DNA of 64,000 bases, taken from NCBI GenBank assembly GCA_937139605.1, contig CAKZQG010000037.1, positions 62,001 through 126,000 on the forward strand, given 5' to 3'. The notes beneath the pieces were generated by a model. That model was given only the letters and a program-made list of their open reading frames with translations, was not told where the DNA came from and did not search any database. Within the stretch, counting starts at the first letter, position 1, and each line of letters begins with the position of its first letter. The position numbers and the translations under genes were made by a program. Source of the stretch: an uncultured bacterium (GTDB lineage Bacteria > DRYD01). This document shows positions 24,933 through 33,783 of the stretch, piece after piece.

Positions 24933-25299
24933 AATATACCTAAAACTAAAAAATAATACTTTAAAAATAAATTTTTTATTAAAAAATACTAATAATTTAT
25001 CTAATAAGCTAATAAATAATTTTAATTAATTATTTTAATAAAACTTAATAAAGGTACATATCCTTTAATAATTAGGTGAGTTTTACAAAGTAGGGTTTTT
25101 ACATATAGTATTCGTATAATAGTGTTTGCTTAAGTAGGAGATATGTAGTAGTTTGAAGCTCAAGTTTCTAAAGTTGCTGTTATTCAAGCTAATAATACTT
25201 ATATAAGTGAAGATAAAAATGTAATAACTAATGATAATTGTTATGTAAGGAGTATTATTAAGGTATATCGCTCTCATTTAATTAGGAGGTGTGTTTATA
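24933..25299 (+). pseudogene. Non-coding stretch with remnant of an SPFH/HflC-like gene
   Basis: The first 150 bases are A/T-rich with no support for coding; a TAAAGG/CCTTTA hairpin lies near 25050-25070. From 25155 one frame reads F-E-A-Q-V-S-K-V-A-V-I-Q, then S-E-D-K-N-V-I-T-N-D-N-C-Y-V-R and I-K-V-Y-R, close to the SPFH/band-7 pattern '..V..vd.....vITkDnv.V.Vd.vvyyRv'. Just upstream in another frame, KVGFLHIVFV (from 25087) recalls its 'evGiv.rfGk' start. Stops and a frame change separate them and there is no start codon, so this looks like a broken gene. It ends in the ribosome site of the next gene. Confidence 0.4.
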
Positions 25300-25878
25300 A
25301 TGTTATGTCCAAGGTGTTTAGTTAATTCTAAGGAAATTAATCTTGAGAGTACTGTTTTAGAAGGGATAGAATTAGATTTATGCTCTGAATGTGGGGGAAT
25401 CTGGTTTGATAAACAAGAATTAGCTTCAGCTATATCCTTAGATAAACAAGCTATAATCAACTTCCAGGATAAGTTAGCTAACTTAAAAACTAGTGATGTT
25501 AAAAATACTGAGAATGTAGAATCTAAAGATTATTCTTTAAATTGCCCTAAATGTAATTCAGTTATGAATAAATATAAGTATATGTATACTTCAAATATTT
25601 ATATAGATTCTTGTGATAAATGTGAGGGTATCTGGATTGATAGAGGAGAATTATTAAATATAGTTAATTATTTAGAAGAAGCAAGTAAAGTAGATCCTGA
25701 AAAAGAAGCTGAAGTATTAGCTAAAATCCAGCAAATAAAAAAAGAATACGAATTAAAAGAAAAAGAATTTGTTGATAGTTTGGTTAAGATGGATGATAAA
25801 GCAAAAAATCCTATTACCAAAGGGTTAGGTGAAGTATTACAAGCTATTTACTCCTTCTTATATAAAAGAGGATTGTAA
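25300..25878 (+). CDS. Protein with two TFIIB-type zinc-ribbon domains
   Basis: 192 residues from the ATG at 25300; a GTG 9 nt earlier lies inside the Shine-Dalgarno AGGAGGTG, so it is rejected. Two zf-TFIIB units: CPRCLVNSKEI...LCSECGGIWFDKQEL (about 3-45) and CPKCNSVMNKY...SCDKCEGIWIDRGEL (about 82-125), each with CxxC...CxxC and the W-(F/I)-D-x-x-E-L end typical of this family. A charged coiled-coil C-terminus follows. The molecular role of such proteins is unknown. Spaced 43 bp before ispH. Confidence 0.85.
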   Translation: MLCPRCLVNSKEINLESTVLEGIELDLCSECGGIWFDKQELASAISLDKQAIINFQDKLANLKTSDVKNTENVESKDYSLNCPKCNSVMNKYKYMYTSNIYIDSCDKCEGIWIDRGELLNIVNYLEEASKVDPEKEAEVLAKIQQIKKEYELKEKEFVDSLVKMDDKAKNPITKGLGEVLQAIYSFLYKRGL

Positions 25879-25921
25879 TAGGATATATAATCTATAAATA
25901 TTAAAAGAGGGGTTTTATAAG

Positions 25922-26821
25922 ATGGAAATTATTTTAGCTGAGAAAATGGGCTTCTGTTTTGGAGTCAAAAGAACAGTTAATGAAACTCAAAAATTAGTTG
26001 ATCAAAATTTAACTAATGCTATTACTTTTGGGCCTATTATTCATAATAACGATGTTATCTCTTATTTCAATCAAAAAGGTATAACTTATGTTAATAACTT
26101 AGAAGAATTAAAACAAAAATTAATTGAGAAGAAAATAGATACTGTTGTTGTAAGAACTCATGGAATAAGAAAAGACACATTGGAAGAAATAAAAAAACTA
26201 AATCTAAAAGTAATAAATGGTACTTGTCCTTATGTTACTAAGGTTCATAAGATAGTAGAGAAAATGTCAAAAGAAGGGTATCCTATTCTGATTATAGGTA
26301 AGGCTGATCATCCCGAAATAATTGGAGTTACTGGATATATTGAAAATAATGTTCCATATTTTATTGTAAAAGATGAAGAAGATTTAAATCAAATTGATTT
26401 TTCTAAGATTAAAAAAATAGTTGTTGTATCCCAAACTACTGAAAAAATAGAAAAGGTTCAAAAAATTGTTTCAAAGCTTATTAGTTTTATTCCTGAAGTT
26501 AGATATTTTAAAACTATATGTTATGCTACTGACGAAAATCAGGAAGCAGTTCATAAATTAGCACCGGAAGTAGATGTTATGATAGTTATAGGTGGTAAAA
26601 ATAGTTCTAATACCAAAAAATTATTTGAAATAGCTAAAAAATATTGTCAAAGAAGCTATCATATAGAAAATGAAAAAGAATTAGATATAAACTGGTTTAA
26701 TTATAACGATAAGGTTGGGATAAGTGCTGGAGCTTCCACTCCAGATTGGGTTATCTCCAATGTTATTAATAAAATTAAAGAATTTTCTAATATACTCCAA
26801 AATAGTATAATTAAAACATAG
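25922..26821 (+). CDS. ispH: 4-hydroxy-3-methylbut-2-enyl diphosphate reductase
   Basis: Last step of the MEP isoprenoid pathway, making IPP and DMAPP. 299 residues with the three cluster cysteines C12 (MGFCFGVKR), C102 (NGTCPYVTK) and C200 (TICYATDENQEAV), histidines in VRTHGI and KADHPEI, and catalytic E in D-E-N-Q-E-A. Pairs with dxs at 30.4 kb in this window, showing the MEP route is used. AGAGGGG before the ATG. Confidence 0.96.
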   Translation: MEIILAEKMGFCFGVKRTVNETQKLVDQNLTNAITFGPIIHNNDVISYFNQKGITYVNNLEELKQKLIEKKIDTVVVRTHGIRKDTLEEIKKLNLKVINGTCPYVTKVHKIVEKMSKEGYPILIIGKADHPEIIGVTGYIENNVPYFIVKDEEDLNQIDFSKIKKIVVVSQTTEKIEKVQKIVSKLISFIPEVRYFKTICYATDENQEAVHKLAPEVDVMIVIGGKNSSNTKKLFEIAKKYCQRSYHIENEKELDINWFNYNDKVGISAGASTPDWVISNVINKIKEFSNILQNSIIKT

Positions 26822-26937
26822 TATAATTGAAATGTAGTTTTATTTTTTCTATAGGAATTCTAATTTAGGTATAAAATATTATAGTAAAGGAATTAGGAAA
26901 TATTTTAGATATTGCTAAAAAGGGAAAGGGAAATTTT

Positions 26938-28401
26938 ATGAGAAGGCAGATAAAAAGTATTTTATTTTATAGCGTAATTCTATTTCTTATTTTTTGGATT
27001 TTTTATATAATTAATTTAATGTCAGTAAAAAGTGAAAATAATAGTGATACAAAAAGTAAGGAGAATTTAGAAGTAGATATAGGTAGGCCTGATTTTGAAT
27101 TATTTAGACAAGTTATTGCTTACTCTTATAAATATTTTCCTGAAGATTTTAGTATTAAAGATAAATTAAATAAAACTTTGGATAAAGTTGAAAATGCTTT
27201 AAATTATTTGGGGTATAATATTAATGTACATTCTATAAATTCCAATAATTTAAAAGATTATCTTACTGAATTTGAAACGAAAGTTAATGAAATTTATAAT
27301 CAAATTAAAAATCAAAATGTAGACGTTTCTAAGAATTTAGCTAAAAAAAATTTAACTCAAAATCAAATTGAAGTTTATAATAATTTAAATAAATATTTAA
27401 AAAGTTATCCTGCATATTTTAAGTTTGTTTTAAATAGTTATTGTTCTACTTTGGATCCTTATACTAATTATATGGGGCCTAAGGAGTATAGAGTATTTAA
27501 TGAAGGGATTAGTGGTGGAAATTTTAGTGGAATTGGAGTAGCTATGTCTTCTGTTAAAGATAAAGACGGAGAAATTATTATTATCGATGTATTTGAAGAT
27601 ACTCCTGCTTATAAAGTTGGAATAAAACCGGGAGATAAAATAGTTAAGGTAGATGGAAAAGATGTTAAAGATTATTCTGTTGATACTGTTCAATCTATGA
27701 TAAGAGGACCAAAAGGTACTCCCGTTGTTTTAACTATTAGAAGAGAAAAAGAATTAATTGAATTTAAAATCATTAGAGATATTATTCATATAAAAAGTAT
27801 AAAAGAAAAACTAATTAATAAAAATGGAATTGAAATAGGTTATATAAGAATAACTAGTTTTAATAAAGATACTGCTAAGGAATTTTTAGAATCTTACAAT
27901 AAACTTAATAAGCCTAAAAAAATTATAATAGACTTAAGAAACAATGGAGGAGGATTATTAGATCAAGCTGTTAAAATAACTTCTTATTTTGTGGAAAATA
28001 AAAGATTAGCTGTCTATCTTAAATCTAAGAATGGAATTGAAAGGGATTATTATACTTATTCTAATGAAAAAATTGATGCTGATGTTGTTATTTTGGTTAA
28101 TAATTATACTGCAAGTGCTGCGGAAATTTTAGCACAGTCTCTTAAAGACCTTAAAAAAGATACTATTATTGTAGGAGTACCTTCTTATGGAAAAAATAGT
28201 GTTCAAACTCTATTTAATCTTATGGATGGGGGAGTTCTTAAATTAACTATTGCTAAATATTATACTTTATCTAATAGAGATATTTCTAAGGACAATGTAA
28301 GTTTGGATTATAAAGTAGATTTTAATGATTCTAATCCCCTTGATTTTGCTAGTGATAAAGATGCTCAGTTAAATAAAGCTATAGAATTATTATCTAATTG
28401 A
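26938..28401 (+). CDS. C-terminal processing protease (S41, CtpA/Prc-like)
   Basis: 487 residues. An N-terminal membrane anchor (about 8-26), a helical cap, PDZ domain (about 190-270, with VFEDTPAYKVGIKPGDKIVKVDG), then the S41 tail-specific fold with LRNNGGGLLDQAV, catalytic serine in NNYTASAAEILAQSL and catalytic lysine in SYGKNSVQ. Cleaves envelope proteins at their C-terminus in characterised relatives; target unknown here. AAAGGGAAAGGG upstream of ATG. rpmH follows 39 bp later. Confidence 0.93.
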   Translation: MRRQIKSILFYSVILFLIFWIFYIINLMSVKSENNSDTKSKENLEVDIGRPDFELFRQVIAYSYKYFPEDFSIKDKLNKTLDKVENALNYLGYNINVHSINSNNLKDYLTEFETKVNEIYNQIKNQNVDVSKNLAKKNLTQNQIEVYNNLNKYLKSYPAYFKFVLNSYCSTLDPYTNYMGPKEYRVFNEGISGGNFSGIGVAMSSVKDKDGEIIIIDVFEDTPAYKVGIKPGDKIVKVDGKDVKDYSVDTVQSMIRGPKGTPVVLTIRREKELIEFKIIRDIIHIKSIKEKLINKNGIEIGYIRITSFNKDTAKEFLESYNKLNKPKKIIIDLRNNGGGLLDQAVKITSYFVENKRLAVYLKSKNGIERDYYTYSNEKIDADVVILVNNYTASAAEILAQSLKDLKKDTIIVGVPSYGKNSVQTLFNLMDGGVLKLTIAKYYTLSNRDISKDNVSLDYKVDFNDSNPLDFASDKDAQLNKAIELLSN

Positions 28402-28440
28402 TATTTATGAAATAATATTAATAGCTAGGAGGGATAAAAT

Positions 28441-28578
28441 ATGCCAAAAAGAACATATCAACCTAATAATCGAAAAATGAAGAAAAAACATGGATTTTTA
28501 GCAAGAATATCTACTAAAAGTGGAAAAAAAATAATCAAAAGAAGAATTCAAAAAGGTAGATGGAGGTTAGCTCTTTAA
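28441..28578 (+). CDS. rpmH: 50S ribosomal protein L34
   Basis: 45-residue basic protein with the L34 pattern: [12 protein letters not shown], then [12 protein letters not shown], and [10 protein letters not shown]. Length is the usual 44-47. Shine-Dalgarno AGGAGG 8 nt before ATG. In most bacteria it sits beside rnpA next to dnaA and oriC; here it is followed by a DivIVA gene and preceded by ctpA, and no rnpA-like sequence is in the window. Confidence 0.95.
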   Translation: MPKRTYQPNNRKMKKKHGFLARISTKSGKKIIKRRIQKGRWRLAL

Positions 28579-28602
28579 TTATATTATCTTGAGGTGAAAA
28601 AA

Positions 28603-29244
28603 ATGAAAGATTATAATAATGATTTTGCTATCTTAACACCTGCAGATATCTCTAGAATTAAATTTAATACTTCTTTTAAAGGATATAATAAAGAAGAAGT
28701 AGATGAATTTTTAGAACAACTTAATGTTTATTATACTAAATTATGGAAAGAAAATATAGAACTAAAAAATAAAGTAGAGTATTTAACTAAAGAACTAGAA
28801 CATTATAAAAAATTAGAAAATACTATTCAAGAATCATTAGTTACTTCTAAAAAGATTTCAAATGAAATAATTCAATCTGCAAAACTAGAAGCAGAAAATA
28901 TAATCAAAAAAGCTCAATTAAATCAATTAACTATTGAAAATGAATCTAAAAGAATATTTGAAAAACTACAAAATGATATAAATCAATTAAAAAATTTAAG
29001 AAATGATTTATTAAAAGAAACTAAATATTATTTATCAATTTTATTAGAAAAATTATCTGAAATAGAAAATGGATTTAATGTGGAAGAGGAATATTATAAA
29101 GTATTTTTTAATAAGTATTCTTTATTTTTAAAGGAAAGTACGGATGAATGTTTAAATAAATTATTAGCTCTTAAAGATGGAGTTTTTACTTTAGATTTTA
29201 TTAAAAACTCAAATAATAACGAATTAAAAAGTAATCTGGAATAA
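28603..29244 (+). CDS. DivIVA-domain coiled-coil protein
   Basis: 213 residues from the ATG at 28603; an upstream GTG lies within the ribosome site GAGGTGAAA and is rejected. The N-terminus LTPADISRIKFNTSFKGYNKEEVDEFL matches the DivIVA lipid-binding domain (about 10-45), followed by a coiled coil to about residue 130 and a less ordered tail. DivIVA proteins bind curved membrane at poles and septa and recruit division or wall machinery; Gram-positive lineages mostly carry them, so finding one in a genome with lpxC is of note. Confidence 0.85.
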   Translation: MKDYNNDFAILTPADISRIKFNTSFKGYNKEEVDEFLEQLNVYYTKLWKENIELKNKVEYLTKELEHYKKLENTIQESLVTSKKISNEIIQSAKLEAENIIKKAQLNQLTIENESKRIFEKLQNDINQLKNLRNDLLKETKYYLSILLEKLSEIENGFNVEEEYYKVFFNKYSLFLKESTDECLNKLLALKDGVFTLDFIKNSNNNELKSNLE

Positions 29245-29275
29245 TATTAATGATATTAATAAAAGGAGGTAAATT

Positions 29276-29800
29276 ATGAAAAAACCAGTATTACAGTTTT
29301 CTATTCCATGTTTAGAAATAGAGACAGAAGATAAGCCACCTGTTTTTTCTTATGTATTCTATGAATTACCATTCCCTAATGCTCCGGTTTCTTTTTATAT
29401 TGCTAACGGTTGGTCTAATGGAGAAGGTAGTTTTACTCAAGAAATTAAATTAGTTAAGCCTTCAGGAAATGTCTTAGTTTCTACAGGTAAGCAAGATTTT
29501 GAACTAAAAAGTACTAATATCCCACAGTTAATGGTAAATTTATTTAGAGATATGATGTTTGATGAATTTGGGGATTATAAAGTAGAAGTTTATCTTAATG
29601 ATGAAAAAGTTATGGAATATCCATTAACTGTTAGACAATTAACAACTGAAGAGATAAGAAGGGTACAAGAGATACAAAGTAGGTTAGAAAATCAAGGGAC
29701 TCCTTCGCAAGCTCAACCTGCTCAAACTCAAACAACTAATGAATCTAAAAAAGAAACCAAAAGAATTTCTTCTGATGATGAATTCCTTATTTCTGGCTAA
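29276..29800 (+). CDS. DUF6941-like beta-sandwich protein
   Basis: 174 residues, no signal peptide. The first 125 look like a beta sandwich: I-P-C-L-E-I-E, Y-V-F-Y-E-L-P-F-P, SFYIANGW, EIKLVKPSGNVL and YKVEVYLNDEKVMEYPLTVR, which resembles the plan of DUF6941 proteins. A Gln/Pro/Thr-rich hydrophilic tail follows (about 140-160). Role unknown; I assign the family only tentatively. AAAGGAGG before ATG; lies between divIVA and coaD. Confidence 0.55.
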   Translation: MKKPVLQFSIPCLEIETEDKPPVFSYVFYELPFPNAPVSFYIANGWSNGEGSFTQEIKLVKPSGNVLVSTGKQDFELKSTNIPQLMVNLFRDMMFDEFGDYKVEVYLNDEKVMEYPLTVRQLTTEEIRRVQEIQSRLENQGTPSQAQPAQTQTTNESKKETKRISSDDEFLISG

Positions 29801-29877
29801 TTTTATTATTTTATATTAAAATTTTTCATAAATATATAAAAAGTTAAAATGAATATTGGAAATGGAGGTTAATAAGT

Positions 29878-30384
29878 ATTAAAGTAGCAGTATATCCAGG
29901 GAGTTTTGATCCTATAACTTTAGGACATATTGATATAATTAAAAGAGGAATTGATTTATTTGATAAAATAATAATTCTAGTTATGATTAATCCTAAAAAA
30001 CAAGGATTATTTACTATATTTGAAAGAAAAAATCTAATAGAAAAAGCTTTAAAGGAATTTAATTTTATTAATTGTGAGGTTGATGTATATCAAGGATTAT
30101 TAGTAGATTATTTAAAAAAAAATAACATAAAATATATAATAAAAGGGATAAGAGCTATCTCAGATTTTGAATACGAGTTTCAGCAATATATCGTTAATAG
30201 TAGTTTTGAAAGTAATATAGATACTATCTTTTTTATGACTAATTATAATTACATGTATCTTAGTTCTTCTTTAGTAAAAGAGATAGCTTATTTTAAAGGG
30301 GATATATCGAAATTTGTACCATCTTCTATTATTGATGATATTAATAATAAAATAAATAATTTAAGGGAGCTAAAATCGATATGA
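29878..30384 (+). CDS. coaD: Phosphopantetheine adenylyltransferase, ATT start
   Basis: Penultimate step of coenzyme A synthesis. From 29878 it reads (I)KVAVYPGSFDPITLGHIDII, the exact CoaD N-terminus with the T/HxGH nucleotidyltransferase motif; later IKGIRAISDFEYEFQQ and YLSSSLVKEIAYFKGDI complete the signature. 168 residues against a usual 159-165. The frame opens only after a TAA at 29845-29847 and holds no ATG, GTG or TTG before the conserved start, so ATT at 29878, 9 nt after GGAGG, appears to initiate. A later ATG (29983) would drop the active site. Its TGA overlaps dxs by ATGA. Confidence 0.92.
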   Translation: MKVAVYPGSFDPITLGHIDIIKRGIDLFDKIIILVMINPKKQGLFTIFERKNLIEKALKEFNFINCEVDVYQGLLVDYLKKNNIKYIIKGIRAISDFEYEFQQYIVNSSFESNIDTIFFMTNYNYMYLSSSLVKEIAYFKGDISKFVPSSIIDDINNKINNLRELKSI

Positions 30385-32390
30385 ATACAACTAATTTTGA
30401 TAATACTAAATATTTAAAATACATAAATTATAAAAATATTAAGGATTTTAATTATAATCAATTAGAAATATTAGCTCAGGAATTAAGGGATTTTATTACT
30501 GAAGTAGTTTATCATAATGGTGGACACTATGGAAGTAATTTAGGGGTAGTAGAATTAACTATATCTTTACTAAGAAATTTTGATCCTGAACAAGATAAAA
30601 TAGTTTTTGATACTTCTCATCAAAGTTATATTTATAAAATATTAACTGATAGAAAAGAGAAATTTCATACTTTAAGAACTTTTAAGGGTATCTCTGGATT
30701 TTCTAAGATAAAAGAGAGTAAATTAGATCATTATGGAGCGGGGCATGCAGGAACAGGTTTAAGTGCTGCGTTAGGATATGCTAAAGCTAGGGATATTTTG
30801 AAACAAGATTATAATGTAGTAGCTGTAATAGGTGATGCTGCTTTAACTTGTGGTGTAACTTTTGAAGCTATAAATAACATAGGGCAATATCCTTCTAAAT
30901 TAATAATAGTTCTTAATGATAATGAATTCTCTATTTCTCCAAATGTTGGGGCATTCTCTATTTATCTTAAAAAACTTAGGAATAATCCTTTTTTAGTTAA
31001 AGTTGAAAAAAAAGTTGATGAAGTACTAAATTTATTACCTATTAATAGTTTAATAAAGAATTTCATAATTGATACTAAGAACTGGATAGAAGAAGGATTT
31101 ACAAAAGTAGTTTCTCCTTCTATTGTTGGAGTTATTTTTGAGGAATTTGGGATACAGTATATTGGGCCAGTTGATGGACATAATATTAAATTATTAGATG
31201 AAGTACTCTTATTTGCGAAGAAATTAGAGAAACCTGTTATTATTCATGTTTTAACCGAAAAAGGGAAAGGATCAAAAGAAGCCCAAGAACATCAAGAAAA
31301 ATTACACGGAGTAGCTAAAGGTAAATTAAAAATCTCTAATTTTATTTATTTTTCTACTGATGAAGGATTAAAAGTAGAAAAAAAAGAAGATAAAAAGTTA
31401 AAAACTTATACCGAAGTTTTTGGAGAAACTATTATAGAGTTAGCAAAAAATGATGATAAAATAGTAGCTATTACTGCTGCTATGCCTTCGGGTACTGGTT
31501 TAATTAATTTTTCTAAATTGTTTCCCGATAGATTCTTTGACGTAGGGATTGCTGAAGAACATGCTGTTATATTCTCTACTACTTTAGCTTTAAAAGGTTT
31601 AAAACCTGTAGTTTGTATTTATTCTACTTTTTTACAAAGAGCTTTTGATATGTTGATTCATGATGTGGCTTTACAGAATATCCCGGTTTTATTTGTATTA
31701 GATAGAGCTGGAATAGTTGGAGAAGATGGACCTACTCATCATGGCGTATTTGATTTATCTTATTTACGAATGATCCCTAATTTCCAGATCTTTGTACCTT
31801 CTAATGAATTAGAATTAAAAAATATTCTTTATACTGTTTTACAAAATTTGGATAAACCTACTGCTATAAGATACCCTAGAGATAATATTGAAGGACTTAA
31901 TAATGATTCTAAATTTTCTATTATTGATCTATATAGTTGGATTTTGAAATATGAATCTTCTTTATCAAATTACAATAAAAAAGTTGCTATTTTAGCTACA
32001 GGAAGATTAAATAGATTTATCCCTAAAGTTATTTCTCTATTAGAAAAATCTAATATATATTCTAAATGGTATAATTGTATAAGTATTAAGCCTTTAGATA
32101 ATAAAGTTTTAAGTAATTTAGTAGATTATGATTTAATTTTGACTTTAGAGGATAATGTATTAGCTGGGGGGTTTGGAAGTGCTGTTTTAGAATACTTTAA
32201 TGATAATTTTTATAATAAAAAACTGAATTTATTAAGGATAGGTTGGGGGGATTATTTTGTTGAACACGGTGCTATTAAAGAATTATATGATTTTTATGGA
32301 ATTAATGAACAAGAAATTTTTAATAAAATCCTTGAAAAATTGGATTTAGATGTTATAAAGATAGGGGTGAGTAATAATGAATCCGTTTAA
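30381..32390 (+). CDS. dxs: 1-deoxy-D-xylulose-5-phosphate synthase
   Basis: First step of the MEP pathway; thiamine-diphosphate enzyme joining pyruvate and glyceraldehyde 3-phosphate. 669 residues with HNGGHYGSNLGVVELT, D-T-S-H-Q-S-Y, the diphosphate-binding block V-I-G-D-A-A-L-T-C-G...NDNEFSISPNVG, then VAITAAMPSGTGL, D-V-G-I-A-E-E-H-A and H-D-V-A-L-Q. An extra insertion lies between the first two domains. Start ATG overlaps coaD by 4 nt and the 3' end overlaps nuoH by 14 nt, so coaD-dxs-nuoH form a coupled unit. Confidence 0.95.
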   Translation: MNTTNFDNTKYLKYINYKNIKDFNYNQLEILAQELRDFITEVVYHNGGHYGSNLGVVELTISLLRNFDPEQDKIVFDTSHQSYIYKILTDRKEKFHTLRTFKGISGFSKIKESKLDHYGAGHAGTGLSAALGYAKARDILKQDYNVVAVIGDAALTCGVTFEAINNIGQYPSKLIIVLNDNEFSISPNVGAFSIYLKKLRNNPFLVKVEKKVDEVLNLLPINSLIKNFIIDTKNWIEEGFTKVVSPSIVGVIFEEFGIQYIGPVDGHNIKLLDEVLLFAKKLEKPVIIHVLTEKGKGSKEAQEHQEKLHGVAKGKLKISNFIYFSTDEGLKVEKKEDKKLKTYTEVFGETIIELAKNDDKIVAITAAMPSGTGLINFSKLFPDRFFDVGIAEEHAVIFSTTLALKGLKPVVCIYSTFLQRAFDMLIHDVALQNIPVLFVLDRAGIVGEDGPTHHGVFDLSYLRMIPNFQIFVPSNELELKNILYTVLQNLDKPTAIRYPRDNIEGLNNDSKFSIIDLYSWILKYESSLSNYNKKVAILATGRLNRFIPKVISLLEKSNIYSKWYNCISIKPLDNKVLSNLVDYDLILTLEDNVLAGGFGSAVLEYFNDNFYNKKLNLLRIGWGDYFVEHGAIKELYDFYGINEQEIFNKILEKLDLDVIKIGVSNNESV

Positions 32391-33762
32391 TCAAATATTT
32401 AGTTTTTTAAAATTTACTATTATGTTAATTATTTTTTATTTTATTTTGTCTTTAGTTTTATTAGGAGTATCTTTTAGTGGTGTTTTTATTTTAGATAAAA
32501 TCGGGATTATTTCATTATTGAAAAATTATTTTATTATCCCTGCTAATTTCAATTGGTTTAGTTATGTTCTTTATTCTTTAATTGGAATTTTATTTATATT
32601 AACTATTTTAATGGGGAGTGTTATAATACAGGTTTGGTGGGAAAGAAAATTCTCCGCTAAAATTCAAGGAAGAATGGGGCCCACTGTTGTTAATTTACCA
32701 TTTTTACTTGATATAGGTAGTAAAAATATATATCTTGGTGGGTTGCTTCAACCTATTGCTGATGTAATTAAATTAATTCAAAAAGAGATTTTGATTCCAG
32801 AAACTTCTTATCCTCATTTGTTTTTATTATCTCCTATCTTGGCTTTTTCTACTGTTATGATTGTTTTTGGGGTAGTTCCTTTTAGTAGGGATTTTATTAT
32901 GCTTAAAGATTTAAATATTGGATTGCTTTTTATATTTGCTATTTCTAGTTATATGGTGATTTCATTGGTACTAGCTTCTTGGGCTTCTAATAATAAGTAC
33001 TCTTTATTAGGGGGGCTTAGAACCGTTGCTCAAATGCTTAGTTATGAAATCCCATTGCTGTTATCTTTCTTATCTGTTATTATTTTTGCTGGTAGTTTTG
33101 AAGTTGTTAAAATAATGGAATTACAAGATAAAATTGGTTGGCTAATATTCTATCAGCCTTTGATGTTTATTATATTTTTATGGTCTATGGTAGCTGAAAA
33201 TAATAGAGCTCCTTTTGATTTACCTGAAGCTGAAAGTGAATTGGTTGCTGGGTTTGTTACTGAATATTCTTCTATGGCTTTTGCTTTATTTTATTTAGCT
33301 GAATATGGGTATCTATTTTTTAATAGTATTATAATATCTATTTTATTTTTAGGGGGAGATTCTTTATTACCTGCTTCCTTATTAGCTGCTTTTTCTAATT
33401 ATTTACCTAAGGAAATTTTTGAATTACTCTTAATTGCTAATACTAATGTTATATGGTTATTTCTTAAAGCTTTTGTAGTTTTAAGTTTAATAATGTTATT
33501 TAGATGGACTTATCCGAGAATAAGGATGGATCATTTAATGAATTTGGCTTGGAAAGCTTTTATTCCTATTACTTTAATTAATATTATGTTCTCTTCTTTT
33601 GATTTGATTTTATCTTTAAGTTTATTTGGAGATAATTTTATATTACCTGTATTTAATTGGATTTTCTTTTTGGTTATTTTATATTTAACTGCTATTAAGA
33701 AGATTACTTTATCTTCTAAATATAAAAATGTTCCAGTTTTTTATAAAAGATATAGTACTTAA
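32377..33762 (+). CDS. nuoH: Complex I subunit NuoH (NADH-quinone oxidoreductase subunit H), extended
   Basis: Membrane subunit at the quinone site joining the arms of complex I. 461 residues against the usual 320-350: extra hydrophobic segments precede residue 60 and follow about 390. Core marks are VWWERKFSAKIQGRMGPT, L-Q-P-I-A-D-V-I-K-L, YEIPLLLS, ENNRAPFDLPEAESELVAGF and FRWTYPRIRMDHLMNLAWK. It leads a GltD-like flavoprotein and a NuoI-like ferredoxin, a short nuo cluster. GGGGTGAG before the ATG, inside dxs. Confidence 0.9.
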   Translation: MNPFNQIFSFLKFTIMLIIFYFILSLVLLGVSFSGVFILDKIGIISLLKNYFIIPANFNWFSYVLYSLIGILFILTILMGSVIIQVWWERKFSAKIQGRMGPTVVNLPFLLDIGSKNIYLGGLLQPIADVIKLIQKEILIPETSYPHLFLLSPILAFSTVMIVFGVVPFSRDFIMLKDLNIGLLFIFAISSYMVISLVLASWASNNKYSLLGGLRTVAQMLSYEIPLLLSFLSVIIFAGSFEVVKIMELQDKIGWLIFYQPLMFIIFLWSMVAENNRAPFDLPEAESELVAGFVTEYSSMAFALFYLAEYGYLFFNSIIISILFLGGDSLLPASLLAAFSNYLPKEIFELLLIANTNVIWLFLKAFVVLSLIMLFRWTYPRIRMDHLMNLAWKAFIPITLINIMFSSFDLILSLSLFGDNFILPVFNWIFFLVILYLTAIKKITLSSKYKNVPVFYKRYST

Positions 33763-33783
33763 AAGGGATTGAGGTGATTTATT

